Shown piece after piece: positions 1-6,788 of a stretch of 64,000 nucleotides of DNA (the first letter of the stretch is position 1; each line of letters begins with the position of its first letter). The stretch is from Chryseobacterium sp. RU37D (GTDB lineage Bacteria; Bacteroidota; Bacteroidia; Flavobacteriales; Weeksellaceae), in contig NZ_FTMM01000002.1 in NCBI RefSeq assembly GCF_900156075.1, forward strand, positions 124,001 through 188,000, in the 5' to 3' direction. The notes below the pieces were generated by a model that was given only the letters and a program-made list of their open reading frames with translations, searched no databases and was not told the DNA's origin. A program made the position numbers and the translations under genes.

Positions 1-2
1 AT

Positions 3-551
3 CATAAAATTAATGAAAGTCTCTGGGAAAAGATAAGAGATGGAATTATTGATAAGGAATATTTGAGAAAGCACCGTTTTTATGATACATTCAGACGTTT
101 TAATGTGGATGATGAAATGCTTTCCATGTATTTTGAAGAACATTTTTTAGATAAAATCCTAAATCATAATGAGCTTGTGGAAGGTACGGAATACATTCTG
201 GATTATTTAAAGAATAAAAATTATACTTTACATGTGATTTCCAACGGATTTCAAGAAGTAACGGAGAGAAAATGCATTTTATCGGGTATCGACAAATATT
301 TTCAAACCATTACTAGTGCTGATACGGTGGGAGTACGAAAACCAAATCCTGAAATTTTTGAGTATTCATTAAATCTGGCTAAGGCTGATAAAGAAAAAAG
401 TATTCTTATCGGTGATGACTGGATCGCAGATGTTGTCGGTGCACAAAATTATGGAATGGATGTTATTTTTTTTGATACATTACATGAAAATAAACAGGAA
501 ACGGGCCTGAAATCAGTTAGGCATCTTTTGCAGATCAAAGATTTTTTATAA
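3..551 (+). CDS. YjjG-family HAD pyrimidine nucleotidase (5' truncated)
   Basis: The reading frame is open from base 3, so the true start lies before the window; the TTG at 63 is internal. The protein is a HAD-superfamily hydrolase. It shows the KPNPEIF motif (conserved lysine) and the late acidic motif GDDWIADVVGA, which bind phosphate and magnesium. The spacing and the SADTVGVRKP stretch fit YjjG-type noncanonical pyrimidine nucleotidases, cytosolic enzymes that dephosphorylate (d)UMP and modified analogues. The N-terminal DxDxT nucleophile motif is not in the window. Another HAD phosphatase of the same subfamily cannot be excluded. Confidence 0.8.
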   Translation, partial: HKINESLWEKIRDGIIDKEYLRKHRFYDTFRRFNVDDEMLSMYFEEHFLDKILNHNELVEGTEYILDYLKNKNYTLHVISNGFQEVTERKCILSGIDKYFQTITSADTVGVRKPNPEIFEYSLNLAKADKEKSILIGDDWIADVVGAQNYGMDVIFFDTLHENKQETGLKSVRHLLQIKDFL

Positions 552-704
552 AATAATTAATTTTTATGGGTTTTTATATTATACGTAATCAAATAGTTAT
601 GTATAGTGCTGCTTTGTTTGTACATCAGAATTCCTTTTTTTCCTAATTCTTTCCCAAATTGATTCTAAACTTTGTTCCATAATAATTAAGCATATATAAA
701 AATT

Positions 705-1007
705 ATGGAAAAAAAGACCACCACCACAGTATCAGTGAACATGATATTAACATTGTCGGCAGCTACCTATGGACAGAATAGAACAATTAACCAAAATCAA
801 TTTAAAATATTTCTATTTACGAATTTTAAAGATATTGCTATAGGTTCTGCAACGGAGTACAGAGAAATTTATGGTGTTAGGAAATATAATATGACGTAAA
901 AATAAAGTTCGACAGCAAAGGAAAGAAGATACTATAAAGCGGAGCTTTCCAGCTGTATTGACCTGGAATTCGATGCAAACAGAGTTTTTTTTAAAATTGA
1001 TGATTAA
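705..1007 (+). pseudogene. decayed PepSY-like (BLIP-fold) secreted protein
   Basis: An ATG at 705 opens a frame encoding a secretion-signal-like start (MEKKTTTTVSVN, then LTLSAATYGQ) followed by IAIGSATEYREIYGVRKYN, the first PepSY-like repeat. The frame stops at 897-899. Immediately downstream another frame reads IKFDSKGKK, the normal end of that repeat, and at 963-1007 a third frame reads LEFDANRVFFKIDD-stop, the normal end of a second repeat. This pattern of family motifs in three frames indicates frameshifts and an internal deletion in what was a two-repeat periplasmic PepSY-like protein (PF11396 type). The identification rests on motif recognition only. Confidence 0.65.
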
Positions 1008-1012
1008 TCTTA

Positions 1013-1249
1013 ATGTTTAACCCACAAAAATTTATCAACATGGCAAACTGGAATTTAATAAAAGGACATAATAAAAAGTTTTCTGCAAAATCTATCAGAA
1101 AAAGTATTTTAGAATATTTGACGACACATCATCAGGGAAGCTTAGTAAGTTCTATTGAAAAGAAATACAATGCATATAAGATCAACCTGATGAATGGTTT
1201 AAGTCTTATTTTTGATGCCCATGGGCGACATGTAAAAACAAGTTCTTAG
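1013..1249 (+). CDS. small PepSY-like protein
   Basis: A 78-residue protein if started at 1013, or 69 residues from the ATG at 1040 (MANWNLIKGH). Its last 55 residues look like one PepSY-like repeat: a helix (SAKSIRKSILEYLTTHH), then strands ending in YKINLMNGLSLIFDAHGR. No signal peptide is visible with either start, which is unusual for a family that is normally periplasmic. It lies directly after a decayed paralogue and before a two-component system, a common neighbourhood for these putative sensor-modulating proteins. A rho-independent terminator follows. Function is not established; it could itself be a remnant. Confidence 0.5.
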   Translation: MFNPQKFINMANWNLIKGHNKKFSAKSIRKSILEYLTTHHQGSLVSSIEKKYNAYKINLMNGLSLIFDAHGRHVKTSS

Positions 1250-1262
1250 CCTTTACAAACAG

Positions 1263-1293
1263 CTTCCTCCTTAGAGGAGGCTTTTATTTTTTT
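1263..1293 (+). terminator. rho-independent terminator after PepSY-like gene
   Basis: A CCTCCT/AGGAGG stem (1266-1271 with 1275-1280) with a 3-nt loop is followed by a T-rich run. It separates the PepSY-like gene from the response regulator. Confidence 0.7.
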
Positions 1294-1294
1294 A

Positions 1295-1302
1295 TATCTT
1301 TG
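1295..1302 (+). promoter_or_regulatory. Bacteroidetes -7 box for the two-component operon
   Basis: TATCTTTG matches TAnnTTTG and lies 25 nt before the response-regulator ATG, just after the terminator. No clear TTG -33 element was found. Confidence 0.5.
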
Positions 1303-1326
1303 ATATGAACTTATAACACTCAATTG

Positions 1327-1998
1327 ATGAAAATTTTAATTATAGAAGACGAACCCGAATTAAAAAATATTGTCCAAAGCTTTCTCGAAGGAGAACAATT
1401 TATTGTAGAACACGCAAAAGATTATAGCTCCGGACTTGACAAAATCATCTCTTATGAGTATGATTGTATTCTTTTAGATATCATGCTTCCCGATGGAAAC
1501 GGTATTGATCTGCTAAGGGAAATTAAAGCCATGCACAAAAAAGATCCCGTGATTATCCTCTCTGCCAAAGATTCTGTTGATGATAAAGTTTCAGGATTGG
1601 AGATTGGTGCAGATGACTACTTGGCAAAACCCTTTCATCTGGCTGAACTGATGGCAAGGATAAAGTCTGTGATCAGAAGAAAAAGACAGGACGGGGAACA
1701 TATAATTTCTTATAAAAATATCAATATTGATCCAGAAAACAGAAGGGTTTTAATTAATAATGAAGAATTGATTTTGAATCGTAAAGAATATGATTTGCTG
1801 TATTATTTTATGATCCATCCTCAGAAAACATTACAGAAAACAACTCTTGCCGAAGCCATTTGGGGAGATTATATTGATCAGGCAGATAGTCTGGATTTTA
1901 TTTATTCTCAAATTAAAAACCTCCGTAAAAAGTTGAAAAGCTTAGGTTCAGAAGCTGATTTCCAAGCGGTGTACGGCATCGGCTATAAATTGATTTAA
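1327..1998 (+). CDS. OmpR/PhoB-family response regulator
   Basis: The ATG at 1327 is preferred over the in-frame TTG just before it. The 223-residue protein has an N-terminal receiver domain (about 1-115) with acidic pocket residues in IIEDEP, phospho-acceptor Asp51 in LLDIMLPDG and Lys101 in AKPF. The C-terminal winged-helix DNA-binding domain (about 125-223) includes the LNRKEYDLLYYF strand-helix and ends YGIGYKLI, typical of the family. The kinase gene starts at the very next base after its stop, so the pair is almost certainly one operon. The target genes are unknown; the neighbouring PepSY-like genes are candidates by position. Confidence 0.93.
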   Translation: MKILIIEDEPELKNIVQSFLEGEQFIVEHAKDYSSGLDKIISYEYDCILLDIMLPDGNGIDLLREIKAMHKKDPVIILSAKDSVDDKVSGLEIGADDYLAKPFHLAELMARIKSVIRRKRQDGEHIISYKNINIDPENRRVLINNEELILNRKEYDLLYYFMIHPQKTLQKTTLAEAIWGDYIDQADSLDFIYSQIKNLRKKLKSLGSEADFQAVYGIGYKLI

Positions 1999-3321
1999 AT
2001 GAAAAGCTCGTTAAAATATTACACAATAAAATACTTGATAGTTGTCTTACTACTTATTATTGCAGTGTGGGCGGCCCTATTTTATGCTTTTATTCTAGAT
2101 GAAGTCCATGATAACGTAGACGATGGTTTAAAAGACAGGAAAATACAAATTATAAAGGCAATCTATCTCGATCCTCAACTATTAAAAAATAATGAATATG
2201 GGTTTAATGAATTTAAGGTAAAACAAATTTCCGCCTCAGATTATAAAGATAAAAACCGATTGTACAACAAAATGTATTACATGGAATATGATGATCAGGA
2301 CCAGCCATACAGGGTTCTTGAAACAGATTTTGTAGATCAGTTCGGGCATTATCAGAAGCTGAAAATAAGAGCTTCTACCGTTGAGCAGAATGAATTAATC
2401 TATGATCTGACATCCGCTCTTATTGTCTTGTATATTTTATTAGTAGCAAGTATTGTTGTGGTAAACGGATTCTTGTTGAATAAAGCAATGAAACCATTTT
2501 ACTTAATTTTAAATAAACTAAAAAAATACCAGTTTGGCGTTTCTTCACCATCGGCTCCTGAAAAATACAAGGTAAAAGAATTTGAAGAATTAAACACAGA
2601 AATTGATGAGATGATTGAACGGAACGAGCTTGTTTTTCATCAGCAGAAGCAGTTCATAGAAAATGCCTCACATGAGTTGCAGACCCCTTTGGCCATTGTA
2701 ATCAATAAGATAGATCTAATGATTCAGAATGAAGATTTGGAAGAGAAAAGCGTCAATACTTTTGTAGAAGTCAAGAATGACCTAAGAAGGATGGTGGCGG
2801 TAAACAAATCTTTGCTGATGCTTTCGAAAATTGAAAACAGCCAGTTTAATAAAGTTCAGACTGTGAATTTTAATGAAATGATAAATGCGCTGCTCAAAGA
2901 ATACGAAGATTTTATTGAGTTTAAAAATATTAAAGTAAATGTGTCGGAAGAAGAAGATTTAATATCAGATTTCAATCCGGATTTGGCCAATGTCTTATTG
3001 TCGAATTTACTAAAAAATGCTGTGAAATATAATCATCAGAACGGAAATATTAATATTATCATTGAAAAAGACAGAATGATTTTCCAAAACTCAGGTTCCG
3101 TAAAAGCTTTGGACCGCGAGAAAATTTTTAACCGTTTTTACAAGCAAAGTTCTGATCATACTTCTTCCGGGCTTGGGCTTTCGATTATTATGTCAATTAT
3201 TAAACAATATCAGGCTTGGGCTATTTCTTATGAGTTTGAAAATGAGATGCATAATTTTATTCTCTCAAAAAAACAAAAGCCTTCCGATCCGAAAGGCTTA
3301 AAATATATTTCAAAAAGTTGA
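1999..3321 (+). CDS. sensor histidine kinase, partner of the upstream regulator
   Basis: A 440-residue membrane sensor kinase with transmembrane helices at about 11-33 and 138-160 enclosing a roughly 100-residue extracytoplasmic sensor region. The dimerisation/phospho-acceptor motif SHELQTP has His225. The catalytic domain shows the N-box NLLKNAVKYN, an F-box (IFNRFYK) and a G-box (SSGLGLSI). It should autophosphorylate on His225 and transfer to Asp51 of the regulator. The periplasmic domain matches no sensor fold I recognise. The last codons overlap a terminator for the opposing trpS gene, and the stop abuts the trpS stop. Confidence 0.92.
   Translation: MKSSLKYYTIKYLIVVLLLIIAVWAALFYAFILDEVHDNVDDGLKDRKIQIIKAIYLDPQLLKNNEYGFNEFKVKQISASDYKDKNRLYNKMYYMEYDDQDQPYRVLETDFVDQFGHYQKLKIRASTVEQNELIYDLTSALIVLYILLVASIVVVNGFLLNKAMKPFYLILNKLKKYQFGVSSPSAPEKYKVKEFEELNTEIDEMIERNELVFHQQKQFIENASHELQTPLAIVINKIDLMIQNEDLEEKSVNTFVEVKNDLRRMVAVNKSLLMLSKIENSQFNKVQTVNFNEMINALLKEYEDFIEFKNIKVNVSEEEDLISDFNPDLANVLLSNLLKNAVKYNHQNGNINIIIEKDRMIFQNSGSVKALDREKIFNRFYKQSSDHTSSGLGLSIIMSIIKQYQAWAISYEFENEMHNFILSKKQKPSDPKGLKYISKS
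3268..3299 (-). terminator. trpS terminator embedded in the kinase 3' end
   Basis: Read on the minus strand, an AAGCCTT/AAGGCTT stem (3277-3283 with 3293-3299) is followed by a T-rich run. It lies 23 bases past the trpS stop, inside the convergent histidine kinase coding sequence. Confidence 0.65.
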
Positions 3322-4290
3322 TTAAAATCCTAGGCTTTCTCTCACTCTTTTGATAGTCCGTGTAGCAACTAGTCTTGTTTTTGCTGCTCCTTCCTGAAGT
3401 TTTGCTTCCAGCTCATCAAGATTATTCATATAATAGTTGAAGGTTTCCCTTTCTTTTTCAAATCTTGTAAGGATTAAATCTAAGAGTTCATTTTTTGCAT
3501 GGCCGTAACCGAAATTACCGGCTAAGTACTTTGCTCTCAATTTTTCCGTTTGCTCAGGGTTTGCAATCAGCTGATAGATGGCAAAAACCTTATCAGTGTC
3601 AGGGTCTTTTGGCTCTTCCAATGATTTAGAATCTGTTTCTATACTCATTACTTGTTTTTTTAATTCTTTTTCAGGTAAGAAAATGTTAATGATATTTCCT
3701 CTGGATTTAGACATTTTGTGTCCGTCTGTTCCGGGTACATATTTTGTGTTTTCCTGAAGCTCAGCTTGTGGCAATACCAAAACCTCACCCATCTGGCTGT
3801 TGAATCTTGAAGCTACATCACGTGCAATTTCCAGATGCTGAAGCTGATCTTTTCCTACAGGTACAATTTCAGCATCGTACAGCAAAATATCTGCAGCCAT
3901 TAAAATTGGGTAGGTGAATAAGCCTGCATTCACATCCTGCAGCCTGTCTGCCTTATCCTTAAACGAATGCGCCAAAGTAAGTCTCTGATAAGGAAAAAAA
4001 CATGATAAATGCCAAGAAAGTTCACAGGCCTCAGCAATATCGCTTTGTCTGTAGAAATATGTTTTTTCTGTATCCAGCCCACAAGCAAGCCAAGCCGCAG
4101 CGATCTCGTAGGTATACTGTTTCATCACCTGTGCGTCTTTAATTTGTGTTAAAGCATGCAGATTGGCAATAAATAAAAAAGACTCGTTTTCTCCTTGCTT
4201 TGATAGCTCAATTGCAGGAATGATAGCACCAAGCAGGTTACCCAGGTGCGGTGTTCCGGTGGCTTGAATGCCGGTAAGAATTCTTGACAT
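3322..4290 (-). CDS. trpS: tryptophanyl-tRNA synthetase
   Basis: Charges tRNA-Trp with tryptophan in the cytosol. The 322-residue protein has the class I signatures: the HIGH-type motif TPHLGN near residue 13 and KMSKS at 192-196, with MAADILLYDA and the VPVGKDQLQH substrate-site stretch between them. Its length is normal for bacterial TrpRS. The start MSRILTGIQATG is the only plausible one, preceded by a -7 box. It is monocistronic and convergent with the histidine kinase. Confidence 0.97.
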   Translation of the reverse strand: MSRILTGIQATGTPHLGNLLGAIIPAIELSKQGENESFLFIANLHALTQIKDAQVMKQYTYEIAAAWLACGLDTEKTYFYRQSDIAEACELSWHLSCFFPYQRLTLAHSFKDKADRLQDVNAGLFTYPILMAADILLYDAEIVPVGKDQLQHLEIARDVASRFNSQMGEVLVLPQAELQENTKYVPGTDGHKMSKSRGNIINIFLPEKELKKQVMSIETDSKSLEEPKDPDTDKVFAIYQLIANPEQTEKLRAKYLAGNFGYGHAKNELLDLILTRFEKERETFNYYMNNLDELEAKLQEGAAKTRLVATRTIKRVRESLGF

Positions 4291-4321
4291 TGTTAAAATT
4301 TATATTAAAATTAATGAATTG

Positions 4322-4329
4322 CAAATTTA
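4322..4329 (-). promoter_or_regulatory. -7 box for trpS
   Basis: On the minus strand TAAATTTG lies 31 nt before the trpS start. No TTG at the usual -33 distance was seen. Confidence 0.5.
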
Positions 4330-4411
4330 TGGATTTCTTCCGCAGATTTCACGAGTTTACACAGATGTTCGTGTTATAATTTTTCACTTTAAAGAAACTC
4401 TGGTAATTGGT

Positions 4412-4496
4412 ATCAATAGGAGCGGACTTTAGTCCGCTTTCAAAAATAAATATAAAGAATTGGAGCTTTAGCCGAAACCTGAAATTATTTTATCTG
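4412..4496. repeat. dispersed REP-like palindrome, copy 1
   Basis: Contains the palindrome AGCGGACT-TT-AGTCCGCT at 4421-4438 flanked by ATCAATAGG and TTTCAAAA, followed by a second small hairpin (GGAGCTTTAGCC) and CTGAAATTATTTT. A related copy with the same flanks is at 10479-10556. It occupies the trpS-sanA intergenic region. Confidence 0.75.
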
Positions 4497-4516
4497 CAAA
4501 ACCATCAATAAAAAAA

Positions 4517-5161
4517 TCAAGGAATCAAAATTTTATCTCCCCCAAGCTTCGGCTCAACACCCAAAAGCAGGTCATAATATGCTTTCGCTTTCGCCAGATA
4601 TTCCCTTACATTGGTTTTAAAACCAGCATATTTGCTTACATCTTTTGCATTATATCCAAAGGCGTCAATTCCGTTTTCCTTAGCTAAAAAAACAGCCCTT
4701 TCATTATGGAACTTCTGTGAAATAATGATCAGCCTTATCTGCCCAAAAACTTCCTTTGCCCTTACCACAGAGTCCAAAGTTCTGAAACCTGCATGATCCA
4801 GAAAGATACTGTCTTGCGGAATTCCGTATTTCATTAAGGTTAAAAGCATATCCTCTGGCTCGTTATAATCTTTTGTACTGTTGTCACCGCTTACGATGAT
4901 GTATTTTATTTTTCCGCTTCTATACAGATCTATGGCTGCCTGGATCCGGTTGTAGAAATAAGCGTTGGGAAGCCCGCTATTCAGGTTTTTGCTTGTTCCG
5001 AGAAGTAGGGCGGTTTTCGTCTCAGGAATGTCGGCGATGTTGTAAGAGATATAGGCCTCACTATTTTTCTTGATACTGTAGTTGGCCCAGGCAATAAAAA
5101 TAATTCCTGCAACCATAAGAAGCAGGAAGATTTTAAAAATATTTTTAATGATTTTTTTCAT
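4517..5161 (-). CDS. SanA/YdcF-family membrane-anchored DUF218 protein
   Basis: A 214-residue protein with one N-terminal transmembrane helix (about 8-27) and a DUF218 domain: ALLLGTSKNLNSG, YIIVSGDNS, the hinge EPEDMLLTLMKYGIP, and IIISQKFHNERAVFLAK. The fold resembles E. coli SanA (vancomycin exclusion at high temperature) and YdcF, implicated in envelope barrier function or polysaccharide metabolism; the exact reaction is unknown. It lies 16 bases downstream of lspA in the same direction and is probably the last gene of the ileS operon. Confidence 0.8.
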   Translation of the reverse strand: MKKIIKNIFKIFLLLMVAGIIFIAWANYSIKKNSEAYISYNIADIPETKTALLLGTSKNLNSGLPNAYFYNRIQAAIDLYRSGKIKYIIVSGDNSTKDYNEPEDMLLTLMKYGIPQDSIFLDHAGFRTLDSVVRAKEVFGQIRLIIISQKFHNERAVFLAKENGIDAFGYNAKDVSKYAGFKTNVREYLAKAKAYYDLLLGVEPKLGGDKILIP

Positions 5162-5177
5162 TCTTCGTGAAAATATT

Positions 5178-5816
5178 CTAAAATTCTAATCCGTTCGGGA
5201 ATGCTTTTTTTCTGAAAATTAATAATAAAATAGCACCAACTGTAATCGCAGAATCTGCTACATTAAAAATATATTTGAAAAATTCAATATGTTTTCCTCC
5301 TATTAAAGGCCAGCTTTCAGGAACATTCCAGTCTACCAGCGGGAAATGAAGCATATCCACCACGCAGCCTCTCATGAAAGTAGAATATCCCTCACCGAAA
5401 GAGGTGATTTTTGAAATTCCGCCGTAGCCGATCCACCGGTCAATACTAGCATCGTATACTGTTCCACTATCGAAAATTAACCCATAAAACATACCATCAA
5501 TTAAATTTCCAATTGCTCCAGCAAAAATCATGGCCATCGGAATTAGAAGATAATTAGATTCTCCTTTTTGTAACCATTTTTTAAACAAATAAATGATTCC
5601 TCCAATTAAAATAACCCTTACAATAACCAAGAAATATTTACCAATAACGCCACCAAAATGAAGTCCGTAAGCCATTCCCGGGTTCTCGACGAAAGTCAGT
5701 TTAAAGCCAGGTAAAACAGTAATACTATCATCCAGATTGAAATGTGTTTTTATATAAATTTTTGAAGCCTGATCAATTAATAAAATAAGAAGCGTTACAA
5801 ATAATATCTTTTTCAT
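5178..5816 (-). CDS. lspA: lipoprotein signal peptidase II
   Basis: Cleaves the signal peptide of prolipoproteins in the inner membrane. The 212-residue protein has four predicted membrane helices. The catalytic aspartates of the family are visible as Asp107 in GAIGNLIDG and Asp188 in FNVADSAI, with the conserved NPGMAYG and VVDMLHF stretches. It is longer than the E. coli enzyme because of a loop (about 113-145) between the catalytic segments, as is usual in Bacteroidetes. Its ATG overlaps the stop of the preceding gene by one base. Many lipoproteins encoded nearby would be substrates. Confidence 0.96.
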   Translation of the reverse strand: MKKILFVTLLILLIDQASKIYIKTHFNLDDSITVLPGFKLTFVENPGMAYGLHFGGVIGKYFLVIVRVILIGGIIYLFKKWLQKGESNYLLIPMAMIFAGAIGNLIDGMFYGLIFDSGTVYDASIDRWIGYGGISKITSFGEGYSTFMRGCVVDMLHFPLVDWNVPESWPLIGGKHIEFFKYIFNVADSAITVGAILLLIFRKKAFPNGLEF

Positions 5817-6007
5817 TACAATCCTTTTGGTTTAGAAGGTTTTGCTATTTTTTCATTTTTTGTGTCAACGATTTTCTTAATCGTTTTTTGATTGTGATGG
5901 GTGTTTTTGGTATGGAATTTTTCGAATTTAATGTTCATTTCTTTTAAAACACTCTTCAGTGCACTAAGTTCCATTGCATTTCTGGTGTGTACAATAATTG
6001 ATTCCAT
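5816..6007 (-). CDS. small conserved hypothetical protein (DUF2683-like)
   Basis: A 63-residue basic protein, MESIIVHTRNAMELSALKSVLKEMN followed by a lysine-rich tail. The N-terminal helix-strand pattern resembles small DUF2683-type or antitoxin-like proteins; no function is known. Its stop overlaps the lspA start by one base, suggesting translational coupling. Its first 52 bases overlap the apparent 3' end of the upstream gene, an overlap that may be an artefact of a one-base change in that gene. Confidence 0.6.
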   Translation of the reverse strand: MESIIVHTRNAMELSALKSVLKEMNIKFEKFHTKNTHHNQKTIKKIVDTKNEKIAKPSKPKGL

Positions 6008-6270
6008 TGAATTTGAATTTGATTTTTATTTTTAGACAATTCATCAAGTCTTTTTCTGTCTTTTATAGTTAGGTCATTGATACCATTTTTGCCCATTTTA
6101 CTTAAAAGTCTGTCGATTTCTTTTTCCCTGTTACGCTTATCAGAATTGAATTGATCATCAATCGTGTAGTTTCTTTGTTTGTCATGGAGAAACCTGTTTA
6201 TGATCCAGCCTCTGTTGAAAAATGCTAAAACTGCGACGAGAATAATAATTAAAATTAATAATTCGCTCAT
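5956..6270 (-). CDS. small membrane protein, DUF6576-like, possibly frameshifted at its end
   Basis: A 104-residue protein with an N-terminal membrane helix (SELLILIIILVAVLAFF) and a cytosolic part ending in IDRLLSKMGKNGINDLTIKDRKRLDELSK, a helix pair also found at the C-terminus of Bacteroidetes rhomboid-type proteins (DUF6576). The last roughly 20 residues look unrelated and run into the next gene. A single extra A in the 5-A tract complementary to 6029-6033 would end the protein as SKK-stop and remove the overlap. The gene lies in the ileS-lspA operon; its role is unknown. Confidence 0.65.
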   Translation of the reverse strand: MSELLILIIILVAVLAFFNRGWIINRFLHDKQRNYTIDDQFNSDKRNREKEIDRLLSKMGKNGINDLTIKDRKRLDELSKNKNQIQIQWNQLLYTPEMQWNLVH

Positions 6271-6348
6271 GGATATAAATTAAAAATTAGGTTTATAAAG
6301 TATCCTGAAATACCATATAAACCCAAAATTATTTTAATCAACCTTATG

Positions 6349-6729
6349 CTATTTCTGCATATTTTTCGCCTCAATGCTTAATGTAGCGTGAGGTACGGCC
6401 AGCAATCTTTCTTTAGGGATCAATTTACCGGTTACTCTGCAGACCCCGTAGGTTTTATTTTCAATTCTTATTAAAGCGTTTTTAAGATCACGTACGAATT
6501 TTTCCTGTCTTCCGGCCAAAATAGAATTCTGTTCTTTACTTAATGTTTCAGCACCTTCTTCAAACGCTTTAAATGTAGGAGATGTATCATCCGTTCCGTT
6601 ATTCTGATCATTGATAAAACTTTCTCGGATCAACTTCAAATCGTTTTCTGCTTTTTCTATTTTTTCTTTAATGATAGCTTTAAATTCTTGTAAATCAGTA
6701 TCACTGTATCTTACTCTTTCGTCTGACAT
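6349..6729 (-). CDS. TraR/DksA-family zinc-finger-like protein
   Basis: A 126-residue protein with an N-terminal coiled coil and the Bacteroidetes variant of the DksA C-terminal motif, YGVCRVTGKLIPKERLLAVPHAT. Of the four cysteines in canonical DksA only one is kept, so zinc binding by the classical site is unlikely; this appears typical of the Flavobacteriia branch. Family members bind RNA polymerase through the secondary channel and affect stringent-response transcription, but that role is inferred here. It lies 59 bases downstream of ileS and is probably co-transcribed with it. Confidence 0.85.
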   Translation of the reverse strand: MSDERVRYSDTDLQEFKAIIKEKIEKAENDLKLIRESFINDQNNGTDDTSPTFKAFEEGAETLSKEQNSILAGRQEKFVRDLKNALIRIENKTYGVCRVTGKLIPKERLLAVPHATLSIEAKNMQK

Positions 6730-6788
6730 GTTCTTTTCTCTTTTTTAATAAAATTATGAAATGGAATTTGAAAAACAATAACTATATG

